From positions 744,001 to 808,000 of the forward strand of contig JBFDTN010000001.1 of assembly GCA_040719455.1 (NCBI GenBank): a DNA stretch of 64,000 nt, in the 5' to 3' direction. The translations under genes were made by a program, and so were the position numbers. The notes under the pieces were generated by a model. It worked only from the letters and a program-made list of their open reading frames with translations. It did not search any database and was not told where the DNA came from. This DNA is from Streptococcus pneumoniae. Its GTDB lineage: Bacteria; Bacillota; Bacilli; Lactobacillales; Streptococcaceae. Below, piece after piece: positions 38,515-46,561 of the stretch. Position 1 is the stretch's first letter, and each line of letters begins with the position of its first letter.

Positions 38515-40968
38515 TTATTCCTCAGTTTCTTCTATTACTTCTTTTTCTTCGGCTTTAACACTTGTGAAAGTCACAATCTGTGCATCTTCATCCAAGCGCA
38601 TCACCTTGACTCCTACGGTTGCACGTCCTGTTTGCGAAATATTTGCCACACTGGTCCGAATCATGACACCTGTATTGGTAATGACCATCAAATCCTCACT
38701 ACCATCTACGGTCATAAGCCCTGCTAAAGCACCGTTTTTATCGGTGATATTGGCTGTTTTCATCCCTTTACCACCACGGCCTTTTGTAGCATATTCACTC
38801 GCTAATGTGCGTTTTCCATATCCTTTTTCTGTAATAATCAAAACTTCATCTGTATCCTTGATAGCGCTTGAGCCGACCACTTGGTCCCCCTCACGCAAAT
38901 CAACACCACGAACTCCAGCAGCGGTCCGACCCATATTTCGAACCTTGTCTTCCTTGAAACGAATAGCATAACCGAGCTTGGTTCCAATGATGACATCGGT
39001 CTGTCCATCTGTCAAGAAAACATTGATCAATTCATCTTCATCTCGTAGATTTAAGGCTTTTAGACCATTCTGACGAATATTGCTAAATTCTTTCACACTG
39101 GTCCGCTTCACAATCCCATGACGTGTCGTAAAGAAGAGATAAGAATCATCACTTCTGTCCTTTTCGACATTGATAATGGTTTGAATCGACTCCCCTTCGT
39201 CTAATTTCAAAAGATTAACAATCGGTAATCCCTTAGCAGTACGACCATATTCTGGAATTTCGTAACCTTTCAGTCGGTAAACGCGACCTGTATTGGTGAA
39301 GAAAAGTAGGTAATCATGGGTACTGGTAGAAACCAATTCTCGCACAAAATCGTCGTCCTTCACACCTGTTCCTTGGACACCGCGACCACCACGTTTTTGC
39401 GCTGTGAACTCACCTTGGTCCAAACGCTTGATATAACCTTTATTTGACAAGGTGATTAGAACATTAGTCTCCTCAATCAAGTCTTCATCTTCCAAAGAGA
39501 GCACTTCACCAATCATCAATTCTGTCCGACGCTTGTCTGCAAACTTACGTTTAACCTCATCCAACTCTTCCTTGATAATCGCAACAACACGCTCTGATTT
39601 CGCCAAAATATCTGCTAAATCGGCAATCAAGGCTAATAAATCATCGTATTCTGACTGAATCTTGTCACGCTCCAAGCCTGTCAAACGACGCAAACGCATG
39701 TCTAAAATGGCTTGACTTTGACGTTCTGACAACTTAAAGCGAGACATCAACTCCGCCTGAGCCTCAGCATCCGTGTTGCTATTTCGAATGATGCGAATGA
39801 CTTCGTCAATATGATCCAGTGCAATCAGCAAACCTTCCAAAATATGAGCGCGTGCTTCTGCCTTTTCCTTGTCAAAAATCGTTCTACGCGTCACGACTTC
39901 CTTTTGGTGCTCAATATAAGCATCTAAAATCTGACGCAAGGAGAGAATCTTTGGCACACCATTTTGAATAGCTAGCATATTAAAGCTAAAATTGGTCTGC
40001 ATTTGAGTCAATTTAAAGAGATTATTCAAAATGACACTGGCTGAAGCATCTCGCTTCACCTCAATCACAAAGCGAACTCCTTCACGGTTGGACTCATCTC
40101 GGACTGCCGTAATCCCCTCAATTCGCTTTTCTTGTACCAAGCGGACAATGTGCTCCTGCACCTTGCTCTTATTGACCATATAGGGGAATTCTGTCACGAC
40201 AATGCGCTCACGCCCAGTTTTGGTTTCTTCGATTTCTGTTTTTGACCGAAGAACGATAGAACCTTTTCCTGTCTCATAAGCTCGGTGAATACCGGATTTC
40301 CCCATGACCATAGCCCCTGTCGGAAAATCTGGACCAGGTAAAACTTCCATAATGTCACGTGTCGTCACATCTGGATTGTCCATGACCAACTTCACCGCAT
40401 CAATGGTCTCTCCCAAATTATGCGGAGGAATATTGGTCGCCATTCCGACCGCAATCCCTGTCGCACCATTGACCAATAGATTTGGAAAACGAGCAGGCAA
40501 AATCTCTGGCTCACGCTCACTAGCATCGTAGTTGTCCGTGAAATCAACTGTATTTTTATTGATATCACGGAGCATCTCAAGAGCAATCTTGCTCATCCGA
40601 GCTTCCGTGTAACGCTGAGCCGCTGCTCCATCTCCGTCCATAGAACCAAAGTTTCCATGACCATCTACGAGCATATAGCGATAGCTCCACCACTGAGCCA
40701 TTCGCACCATCGCCTCATAAATCGAGGAATCTCCGTGTGGGTGATACTTACCCATGACATCCCCCGTGATACGAGCAGACTTCTTATGTGGCTTATCAGG
40801 AGTCACCCCAAGCTCATTCATCCCATATAAAATGCGCCGATGAACGGGCTTTAGCCCATCTCGCACATCAGGAAGAGCACGAGCCACGATAACGCTCATG
40901 GCGTAATCGATAAAACTCGTCTTCATCTCACTGGTGAGATTTACATTTACTAAATTTTTATCTTGCAT
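38515..40968 (-). CDS. gyrA: DNA gyrase subunit A
   Basis: An 817-residue type II topoisomerase subunit. The catalytic tyrosine is Y120 ([11 protein letters not shown]). The quinolone region reads [12 protein letters not shown], with S81 and E85 both in the susceptible form. The C-terminal pinwheel domain carries the GyrA box QKRGGRG, and the tail is acidic. I start at 40968 ([11 protein letters not shown]); the frame stays open 23 codons further but that part spans the promoter. Confidence 0.97.
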   Translation of the reverse strand: MQDKNLVNVNLTSEMKTSFIDYAMSVIVARALPDVRDGLKPVHRRILYGMNELGVTPDKPHKKSARITGDVMGKYHPHGDSSIYEAMVRMAQWWSYRYMLVDGHGNFGSMDGDGAAAQRYTEARMSKIALEMLRDINKNTVDFTDNYDASEREPEILPARFPNLLVNGATGIAVGMATNIPPHNLGETIDAVKLVMDNPDVTTRDIMEVLPGPDFPTGAMVMGKSGIHRAYETGKGSIVLRSKTEIEETKTGRERIVVTEFPYMVNKSKVQEHIVRLVQEKRIEGITAVRDESNREGVRFVIEVKRDASASVILNNLFKLTQMQTNFSFNMLAIQNGVPKILSLRQILDAYIEHQKEVVTRRTIFDKEKAEARAHILEGLLIALDHIDEVIRIIRNSNTDAEAQAELMSRFKLSERQSQAILDMRLRRLTGLERDKIQSEYDDLLALIADLADILAKSERVVAIIKEELDEVKRKFADKRRTELMIGEVLSLEDEDLIEETNVLITLSNKGYIKRLDQGEFTAQKRGGRGVQGTGVKDDDFVRELVSTSTHDYLLFFTNTGRVYRLKGYEIPEYGRTAKGLPIVNLLKLDEGESIQTIINVEKDRSDDSYLFFTTRHGIVKRTSVKEFSNIRQNGLKALNLRDEDELINVFLTDGQTDVIIGTKLGYAIRFKEDKVRNMGRTAAGVRGVDLREGDQVVGSSAIKDTDEVLIITEKGYGKRTLASEYATKGRGGKGMKTANITDKNGALAGLMTVDGSEDLMVITNTGVMIRTSVANISQTGRATVGVKVMRLDEDAQIVTFTSVKAEEKEVIEETEE

Positions 40969-40999
40969 GCATCTGTCTCTTTCAACAATATTCTTTACC

Positions 41000-41028
41000 A
41001 TTATACCACAAAAGAGAATATTTTTCAG
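41000..41028 (-). promoter_or_regulatory. Promoter of gyrA-srtA
   Basis: TATAAT (41005-41000), 17-base spacer and CTGAAA (41028-41023) on the minus strand; TGG before the -10 makes it extended. Start of gyrA is 32 bases further. Confidence 0.7.
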
Positions 41029-41044
41029 TAATAGCACTATAAAT

Positions 41045-41059
41045 TAAAAACGTTTACAT
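41045..41059 (-). promoter_or_regulatory. Catabolite-responsive element upstream of ldh
   Basis: The minus strand reads ATGTAAACGTTTTTA, matching the CcpA site WTGNNANCGNWNNCW at all but one fixed position. It is centred about 65 bases before the expected ldh start point, a place where CcpA activates, in line with glucose induction of lactate dehydrogenase. Confidence 0.6.
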
Positions 41060-41081
41060 CTTCAAAATCCACAGAATACTC

Positions 41082-41110
41082 GTGACAAAGCCTATCAAAA
41101 GTGATAGAAT
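41082..41110 (+). promoter_or_regulatory. Promoter of ldh
   Basis: GTGACA (41082-41087), 17-base spacer, TAGAAT (41105-41110). A short GGGAATTCAATTCCC inverted repeat follows in the leader (41119-41134), then AAGGAG before ATG 41164. Confidence 0.7.
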
Positions 41111-41163
41111 GATTGAGTATGGGAATTCAATTCCCTAAAAAAATAAAGGAGATGTTTAGCTAA

Positions 41164-42153
<990 letters not shown>

Positions 42154-42160
42154 TCCATAA

Positions 42161-42194
42161 AAAAGAGGCTGGGAAAAATTTCCTGACCTCTTTT
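42161..42194 (+). terminator. Terminator of ldh
   Basis: AAAAGAGG (42161-42168) pairs with CCTCTTTT (42187-42194) with an inner GGGAAA/TTTCC stem. It carries the gaggctggga core frequent at streptococcal gene ends. Confidence 0.8.
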
Positions 42195-42398
42195 GTTTTA
42201 TAGTTTGAACAGTTTGTTGCAGTCTTGTCTGCTTTGTAGAACATTGATTTAGCAATATTCTATCAGAAGGAGCTAGCGAATTGCTCTTTGCTAGCCCTAT
42301 TTCCAACCTTTTACAATTCTCAATTGTGAAAGCCAGTCAACTTGCGGGTGAGAGTAAACGAATCCAGTGGATTCGTTTAGCTAGAGATTAGAAACAAA
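42195..42398. repeat. Hairpin-rich intergenic region behind ldh
   Basis: A run of short inverted repeats without an ORF: ATTG..CAAT near 42245-42262, GCTAGC..GCTAGC near 42274-42296, ACAATT..AATTGT near 42313-42328, and a near-perfect 11-bp stem TAAACGAATCC/GGATTCGTTTA near 42356-42380. No tRNA or known RNA was recognised. Together with the following terminator and repeat it forms a 490-base gene-free stretch. Confidence 0.5.
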
Positions 42399-42454
42399 GG
42401 AGTGAGGAGAATCGCTTTCTTCGAAATCACGATTTTTGTCTCACTCCCTTTTTT
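42399..42454 (+). terminator. Second terminator-like hairpin behind ldh
   Basis: GGAGTGAG (42399-42406) pairs with CTCACTCC (42440-42447), with an inner AATCG..CGATT stem, followed by CTTTTTT. The loop is long, so it may be part of a repeat rather than a plain terminator. Confidence 0.55.
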
Positions 42455-42478
42455 ATATTTAGCAACACAAATCGTTAG

Positions 42479-42587
42479 TATAGTTGCTTAGTTTTGATAT
42501 AGTACGAAGCAACGAATCACAGCAGCACTTAGGTTAATCAAGACGAGTTAAGGACACAATAAATCAAAACTAAATGACTATAATAGA
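42479..42587. repeat. Inverted-repeat element, copy A (full form)
   Basis: About 109 bases bounded by TATAGTxxxTTAGTTTTGATxTA and its inverted form. The middle holds TAGTACGAAGCAACGA and AAGACGAGTTAAGGACA. The same framework with a 40-odd-base internal deletion between ACGA motifs is copy B at 33511-33573. Size and structure suit a small non-coding repeat or MITE; I do not recognise it as BOX or RUP. Confidence 0.6.
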
Positions 42588-42643
42588 GGGTTAACTAGCT
42601 CACTCAAATGATGAATAGGCCTATCACTGCACATCTCTAGCTT

Positions 42644-43211
42644 TTAGCAACAATGCGGACCAATTCCTTGTACCATATGTATCGTTTTCATGCCAACTCT
42701 CTTAGCAGGAAGAATATCATTGTCCATACGGTCTCCAATATAGACACAACGACTAGCAGGACTCCCTGCCTTTACCAGTGCATATTCAAAAATAGCTCTA
42801 TTAGGTTTTTTATAACCTACATCTTCTGAGCCCACAATGATGTCAAAAAATGATGAATTCCAAATACTTCTAGGCGCTCCTCTAAGCCACGACCTTGATT
42901 AGCAATAACACCCAAACGATAGAACTGACTTAGATAGTCTAGTGTTGATAGGACATCAGGATAAAGCCTTTCTCCCTCATGATTCCATAGAGGACGCATA
43001 CTAGCTTGCAAACCATACCAAGACTAAGCATTTCTAATCGGATCTTCTCCTTTTCCTGCTACTTCTTTCATCTTTTCATAAAAAGCTGACGCAGTCACAC
43101 TTCTTTCCCATGAGTAGTTAATGAAGCTGCGCACTCTCTCGCAAATCGTTGGTAGGACACTATTTCGTCCACCAGGGTTGATCCCACATCAAAAAATATC
43201 CAATCTATCAT
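42644..43211 (-). pseudogene. Decayed HAD-family hydrolase
   Basis: The frame starts at 43211 with MIDWIFFDVGSTLVDE, the HAD aspartate motif (FDVGST). It runs to a stop after about 40 codons near 43090, where the reading frame also shifts. The next stretch (VTASAFYEKMKEV) carries an in-frame TAG near 43025 and continues as SMRPLWNHEGERLYPDVL. Near 42830 it shifts again into VGYKKPNRAIFEYAL and VYIGDRMDNDILPA, the last HAD motifs. At least two frameshifts and one stop mean it is no longer a gene. Lies between the repeats and rplT. Confidence 0.85.
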
Positions 43212-43232
43212 ACTCATTCCCCATCTATAAAC

Positions 43233-43259
43233 AAAAAAGATGAGATTTCTCCCATCTTT
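43233..43259 (-). terminator. Terminator of infC-rpmI-rplT
   Basis: AAAGATG (43236-43242) pairs with CATCTTT (43253-43259) plus an inner G/C pair; the minus strand continues with six T. It begins 6 bases after the rplT stop. Confidence 0.85.
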
Positions 43260-43264
43260 TGATA

Positions 43265-43624
43265 TTATTTAGCCAATTTAGCTTTTGCTGCGTCTGCAAG
43301 TGCTGTGAAAGCAGCTGCATCGTTAACAGCAAGATCAGCCAACATTTTACGGTTTACTTCGATTTCAGCCAATTTCAAACCATGCATCAATTGTGAGTAT
43401 GAAAGACCATTCATACGAGCAGCCGCATTGATACGAGTGATCCACAATTTGCGGAAGTCACGTTTTTTCTGACGACGGTCACGGTATGCATAGTAGTAAG
43501 AGTTCATGACTTGTTCTTTTGCAGTACGGAACAAGATGTGTTTTGCACCATAGTAACCTTTAGCTAATTTTAAAATACGTTTACGACGTTTGCGTGATAC
43601 AACGCCACCTTTAACACGTGCCAT
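43265..43624 (-). CDS. rplT: 50S ribosomal protein L20
   Basis: A 119-residue, strongly basic 50S protein needed for early assembly. Opens [20 protein letters not shown] and continues with [19 protein letters not shown], both hallmarks. In Firmicutes L20 also represses its own operon by binding the infC leader. Last gene of infC-rpmI-rplT. Confidence 0.98.
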   Translation of the reverse strand: MARVKGGVVSRKRRKRILKLAKGYYGAKHILFRTAKEQVMNSYYYAYRDRRQKKRDFRKLWITRINAAARMNGLSYSQLMHGLKLAEIEVNRKMLADLAVNDAAAFTALADAAKAKLAK

Positions 43625-43668
43625 TTATATTTCCTCCAATAATTCCTAGAATATGTACTACAATTGCC

Positions 43669-43869
43669 TTATTTAAGACCTGTAAGCATTGCTTTGATAC
43701 GTTTGAAATCTCCAGCAGATACCATAGCTGCTTTACGAAGATGACGACGTTGTTTCTTAGTTTTTCCGTGGAAACGGTGAGAAGTGTAAGCACGGAAACG
43801 TTTTAAGCCACCAGAACCTGTACGTTTGAAACGTTTAGCTGATGCGCGGTGTGTTTTTTGTTTTGGCAT
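43669..43869 (-). CDS. rpmI: 50S ribosomal protein L35
   Basis: A 66-residue basic ribosomal protein: [19 protein letters not shown] at the start and [20 protein letters not shown] at the end. Standard position between infC and rplT; GGAG site 6 bases before the ATG. Confidence 0.98.
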   Translation of the reverse strand: MPKQKTHRASAKRFKRTGSGGLKRFRAYTSHRFHGKTKKQRRHLRKAAMVSAGDFKRIKAMLTGLK

Positions 43870-43900
43870 GATATATTCTCCTTTTTCTAACTTTCTGACC

Positions 43901-44431
43901 TTATTTTTTGTCAGGGATTGGGGCTAGTTGCATGAACATTTGACGTCCATCCATCTTCGCTCTTTGCTCAATAATTGCCACATCTTGTGTCGCTTGCGCA
44001 AAGTCTGCCAAGACCTTAGCTCCAATTTCTTTGTGGGTAATCATCCGCCCTTTAAAGCGAATAGATACCTTAACTTTGTTTCCTTTTTCAAGGAATTTAC
44101 GTGCATTGCGAAGCTTAGTCTCAAAGTCCCCCTTATCAATCGTTGGACTGAGACGGACTTCTTTAACGGTGACAACACTTTGTTTTTTGCGCTGTTCTTT
44201 TTGCTTTTTCTGATACTCAAATTTGAACTTGCCATAGTCCATAATTTTAGCAACAGGTGGTTTGGCTTGAGGTTGAATCAATACTAAATCGACATTTGCT
44301 TGATCAGCTAAGCTCTGTGCTTCTGCCAATGGTTTAATGCCTAATTGTTCACCTTCAAGACCAATCAAGCGAACTTCACGCACACGAATTTCATCATTGA
44401 TGAATAAGTCTTGTTTTGCTATGGTTTTCAC
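43901..44431 (-). CDS. infC: Translation initiation factor IF-3 (non-AUG start)
   Basis: The 176-residue reading (GTG at 44431, [17 protein letters not shown]) is the length I recall for streptococcal IF-3. IF-3 keeps the subunits apart and checks start codons. Domains: N-terminal 1-75 with [10 protein letters not shown], a lysine-rich linker ([10 protein letters not shown]) and the C-terminal domain with [11 protein letters not shown]. The GTG lies inside the only Shine-Dalgarno sequence (GAGGTG). An ATA at 44422, six bases after it, is the better-placed start and would give 173 residues. Rare start codons for infC are a known autoregulation device. No ATG is suitable. Confidence 0.93.
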   Translation of the reverse strand: MKTIAKQDLFINDEIRVREVRLIGLEGEQLGIKPLAEAQSLADQANVDLVLIQPQAKPPVAKIMDYGKFKFEYQKKQKEQRKKQSVVTVKEVRLSPTIDKGDFETKLRNARKFLEKGNKVKVSIRFKGRMITHKEIGAKVLADFAQATQDVAIIEQRAKMDGRQMFMQLAPIPDKK

Positions 44432-44450
44432 CTCTTTTTTATTTTTAGAG

Positions 44451-44486
44451 AAAAACAAGAACGGACTTGCAACGCAAATCCGTTCT
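44451..44486 (-). promoter_or_regulatory. Attenuator hairpin in the infC leader
   Basis: AGAACGGA (44486-44479 on the minus strand) pairs with TCCGTTCT (44465-44458), extended by TTGC/GCAA, followed by TTGTTTTT. It lies between the promoter at 44583-44611 and the start of infC, so it is an intrinsic terminator inside the leader, the layout of the L20-controlled leaders of Firmicutes. The leader (about 44430-44576) is otherwise without an ORF. Confidence 0.75.
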
Positions 44487-44582
44487 ACATGATTTATTTC
44501 ATCACTGAAACTTAACCTGTAGAGCCAGACAACGTTAGTCGCAAGGCGAGAAGCTCTCACTTCTGCTTTTCTCAACTCTATT

Positions 44583-44611
44583 ATTTTATCAAGTTTCTGA
44601 TAAATTGTCAA
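44583..44611 (-). promoter_or_regulatory. Promoter of infC-rpmI-rplT
   Basis: Consensus TTGACA (44611-44606), 17-base spacer and TAAAAT (44588-44583), lying on the last codons and stop of cmk. It lets infC be made apart from cmk. Confidence 0.85.
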
Positions 44612-45278
44612 GGATTTTTTTCGCTTTTTTCGAAATAAAATCCACAACCGCTGGAATATCCACACCAGTCGTATCAAAATGAATTGCATCCTCAGCTGGC
44701 TTCAAAGGAGAAACAGATCGATGACTATCTTTATAATCTCTTTCTGCAATCTCTTTTTCCAAAGTTGCTAGATCTGTTTCAATGCCTTTTTGGATATTTT
44801 CTTTGTAACGACGCTCTGCACGTTCTTTCACAGATGCCACCAAGAATATCTTTAATTCTGCTTGAGGTAGAACCACTGTCCCAATATCACGACCATCCAT
44901 GACGATGCCACCTTGAGCCGCAATGGAACGCTGCAAAGTAACAAGACGTTCTCGAATTGCCTCTTGAGCTGCCACAGCAGACACTGCATTGGTCACATCA
45001 TTTTCTCGAATAGCGTGGGTCACATCCACATCCCCTACAAAGACAAGCTGCTCCCCGTTTTCATCGCGACCAAAACCAATCGGATGAGCATCTAGTAACA
45101 TCAAGATAGATTCTGTATCTTCTAAAGCTAAACCATTTTGGAGAGCCAAGTAAGTCGCTGCTCGGTACATAGCACCTGTGTCTAAATAGGTATAACCAAA
45201 ATCTTTGGCGATAATCTTAGCCACTGTACTCTTGCCACTCGATGCTGGACCATCAATAGCAATTTGAATTTGTTTCAT
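44589..45278 (-). CDS. cmk: Cytidylate kinase
   Basis: A 229-residue kinase making CDP/dCDP from CMP/dCMP. P-loop GPASSGKST at 10-18, then [10 protein letters not shown] and the [13 protein letters not shown] nucleotide-binding segment, and the lid with [13 protein letters not shown]. Begins 10 bases after the SAG1386-like gene, so co-transcribed with it; the infC promoter overlaps its end. Confidence 0.96.
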   Translation of the reverse strand: MKQIQIAIDGPASSGKSTVAKIIAKDFGYTYLDTGAMYRAATYLALQNGLALEDTESILMLLDAHPIGFGRDENGEQLVFVGDVDVTHAIRENDVTNAVSAVAAQEAIRERLVTLQRSIAAQGGIVMDGRDIGTVVLPQAELKIFLVASVKERAERRYKENIQKGIETDLATLEKEIAERDYKDSHRSVSPLKPAEDAIHFDTTGVDIPAVVDFISKKAKKILDNLSET

Positions 45279-45288
45279 ACACTTACTC

Positions 45289-45753
45289 CTACTGAATCTT
45301 TACCACATCACCAGGATTTGCATACCAAGCCCCCGTTGACATGTGTGATGGATTAAGGCGTTCCAAATCAGCAATCGAAATGCCTGCACGCGCAGCAATA
45401 GAAGCTTCCCCTTCGCCTGCTTGAACGACAATCGTCCCTTCAGTCTGAGTTTGAGGTGTTTCTTCCTCAGGCTGCTCTTCACCTTCTACTGGCTCTGAAG
45501 AGGAAGCGACCGTTTCTGTTGTTGCTCCTGCATTAGCAGTTGTGCTAAAGAAACCATTCATATTGGTTTGTTTATTGCTGCCACCTGTTGATAGATAGAC
45601 AAGTACAGCAACCATGATAATCACAATGATACAAAAAATAGTGGCTAAAATTGTCAGTAAACGAGTCGCTAACACGCTCGTTGATTTATTAGATCTTTTC
45701 AATTCTTCTTCTCCGTTTTCATAAATATTTTCTTCCCAACCTTCTTTTTCCAT
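45289..45753 (-). CDS. SAG1386/EF1546-family surface protein with a LysM-like tail
   Basis: A 154-residue single-pass membrane protein. A short charged cytoplasmic start (1-30) is followed by a helix (about 31-54), a Ser/Thr/Glu/Pro-rich stretch (65-108) and a LysM-like domain at the end ([27 protein letters not shown]). LysM domains hold proteins to peptidoglycan. First of the pair with cmk and divergent from ferredoxin. Family name from memory; function unknown. Confidence 0.82.
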   Translation of the reverse strand: MEKEGWEENIYENGEEELKRSNKSTSVLATRLLTILATIFCIIVIIMVAVLVYLSTGGSNKQTNMNGFFSTTANAGATTETVASSSEPVEGEEQPEEETPQTQTEGTIVVQAGEGEASIAARAGISIADLERLNPSHMSTGAWYANPGDVVKIQ

Positions 45754-45763
45754 GACTTCCTCC

Positions 45764-45792
45764 TTGTATTTTTTTAAAAATCTTATTACAAT
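45764..45792 (+). promoter_or_regulatory. Promoter of the ferredoxin gene, probably giving a leaderless mRNA
   Basis: TTGTAT (45764-45769), 17-base spacer, TACAAT (45787-45792). The start ATG at 45799 begins 6 bases after the -10, just where transcription is expected to start, and no Shine-Dalgarno sequence is present. Confidence 0.55.
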
Positions 45793-45798
45793 ATGTAT

Positions 45799-45996
45799 AT
45801 GAAAATAAAACTAATTCCTGAGCGGTGCATAGCCTGCGGGCTTTGCCAAACGTATTCTGACATCTTTGATTACCATGACAATGGTATTGTCAAATTCTAC
45901 CAAGAAGAGGACTTATTGGAAAAAGAAGTCACTCCTGATGACGGCATTCTTACAGCTGTAAGAGAGTGTCCCACCGGCGCTCTCAAAAAAGGCTAA
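45799..45996 (+). CDS. Ferredoxin, [4Fe-4S] single-cluster type
   Basis: A 65-residue electron carrier. Cysteines CIACGLC near residues 10-16 and the late CPTGAL near 58 bind one iron-sulfur cluster, the single-cluster pattern of streptococcal ferredoxins. The protein is acidic, as usual. ATG 45793 lies two codons upstream; I prefer 45799 because of the promoter geometry. Its stop overlaps the stop of the convergent EbsA gene by bases 45993-45996. Confidence 0.9.
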   Translation: MKIKLIPERCIACGLCQTYSDIFDYHDNGIVKFYQEEDLLEKEVTPDDGILTAVRECPTGALKKG

Positions 45997-46478
45997 TCTT
46001 TCTGACCACTTGCGTAGTAGGCTTCAAAGTAATCCAAATGGGTCAAATGGTCCATCAGCTCGACTTCTCCCTTGAACTGCTCATGTAAGGCAAGAGCATT
46101 GACAAAATATTTCTTTGGCCACTTTCTCATGCAGAAAGTCCGGCCTTTTTCTTTGCCTTCAAAAAATAAGGTGATGGAGGTCTTTGTAACCTCAACCTTC
46201 GTGATACTGGAAATAGCTACTTTCTTCGGTGTAAAAGGATTTGCTGTCACAATTCCCAACATTCCATCCTCATAAATCGTAAAATAACGATGAACTCCTA
46301 GTCCCAAGAGAAGCATGAAAAGAAAGAAAGACGATAGAACAACCGTCGGAATTCTCGAACTTTCATACATCAGAGACAGACCTACAAAGATTGGAATCAA
46401 CGATAAAGACCAATATACAATTAAAATGGCTACATCTGGCTGCCAATGATACCGCAACTGTCCAAAAATCTTTATCAT
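45993..46478 (-). CDS. EbsA-like membrane protein
   Basis: A 161-residue protein with two close helices (about 18-37 and 45-64) and a cytoplasmic beta-rich domain (RYFTIYEDGMLGIVTANPF, then KVEVTKTSITLFFEGKEKG). It resembles the EbsA family next to ferredoxin in other streptococci; the published pore-forming label for EbsA is weakly based. Start at 46478, behind GGAGGTG, is preferred to an upstream ATG. Ends on top of the ferredoxin stop. Confidence 0.75.
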   Translation of the reverse strand: MIKIFGQLRYHWQPDVAILIVYWSLSLIPIFVGLSLMYESSRIPTVVLSSFFLFMLLLGLGVHRYFTIYEDGMLGIVTANPFTPKKVAISSITKVEVTKTSITLFFEGKEKGRTFCMRKWPKKYFVNALALHEQFKGEVELMDHLTHLDYFEAYYASGQKD

Positions 46479-46515
46479 AGCACACCTCCTCTTATATAGT
46501 TTACCATAAAATGAC

Positions 46516-46546
46516 AAAAAATAGAATAGACGAGCTATTCTATTTT
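46516..46546 (-). terminator. Terminator of the cell-wall polysaccharide operon
   Basis: TAGAATAG (46522-46529) pairs with CTATTCTA (46535-46542), loop of 5, followed by six T on the minus strand. It lies 15 bases past the last gene of the cluster. Confidence 0.85.
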
Positions 46547-46561
46547 GTAAATTTCATATAC

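Noticed and set aside
40728..40738. Quinolone-resistance change in gyrA
   Set aside because: S81 and E85 are both in the susceptible form, so there is nothing unusual.
44490..44582. Possible leader peptide in the infC leader
   Set aside because: The open frame upstream of infC has no ribosome site of its own and runs back into cmk; the region is better explained as an untranslated leader.
45763..45791. Mirror-image promoter for the SAG1386-like gene overlapping the ferredoxin promoter
   Set aside because: A TTGTAA-17-TACAAG arrangement exists on the minus strand, but the start point would fall inside the ribosome site, so it is unlikely to serve that gene.
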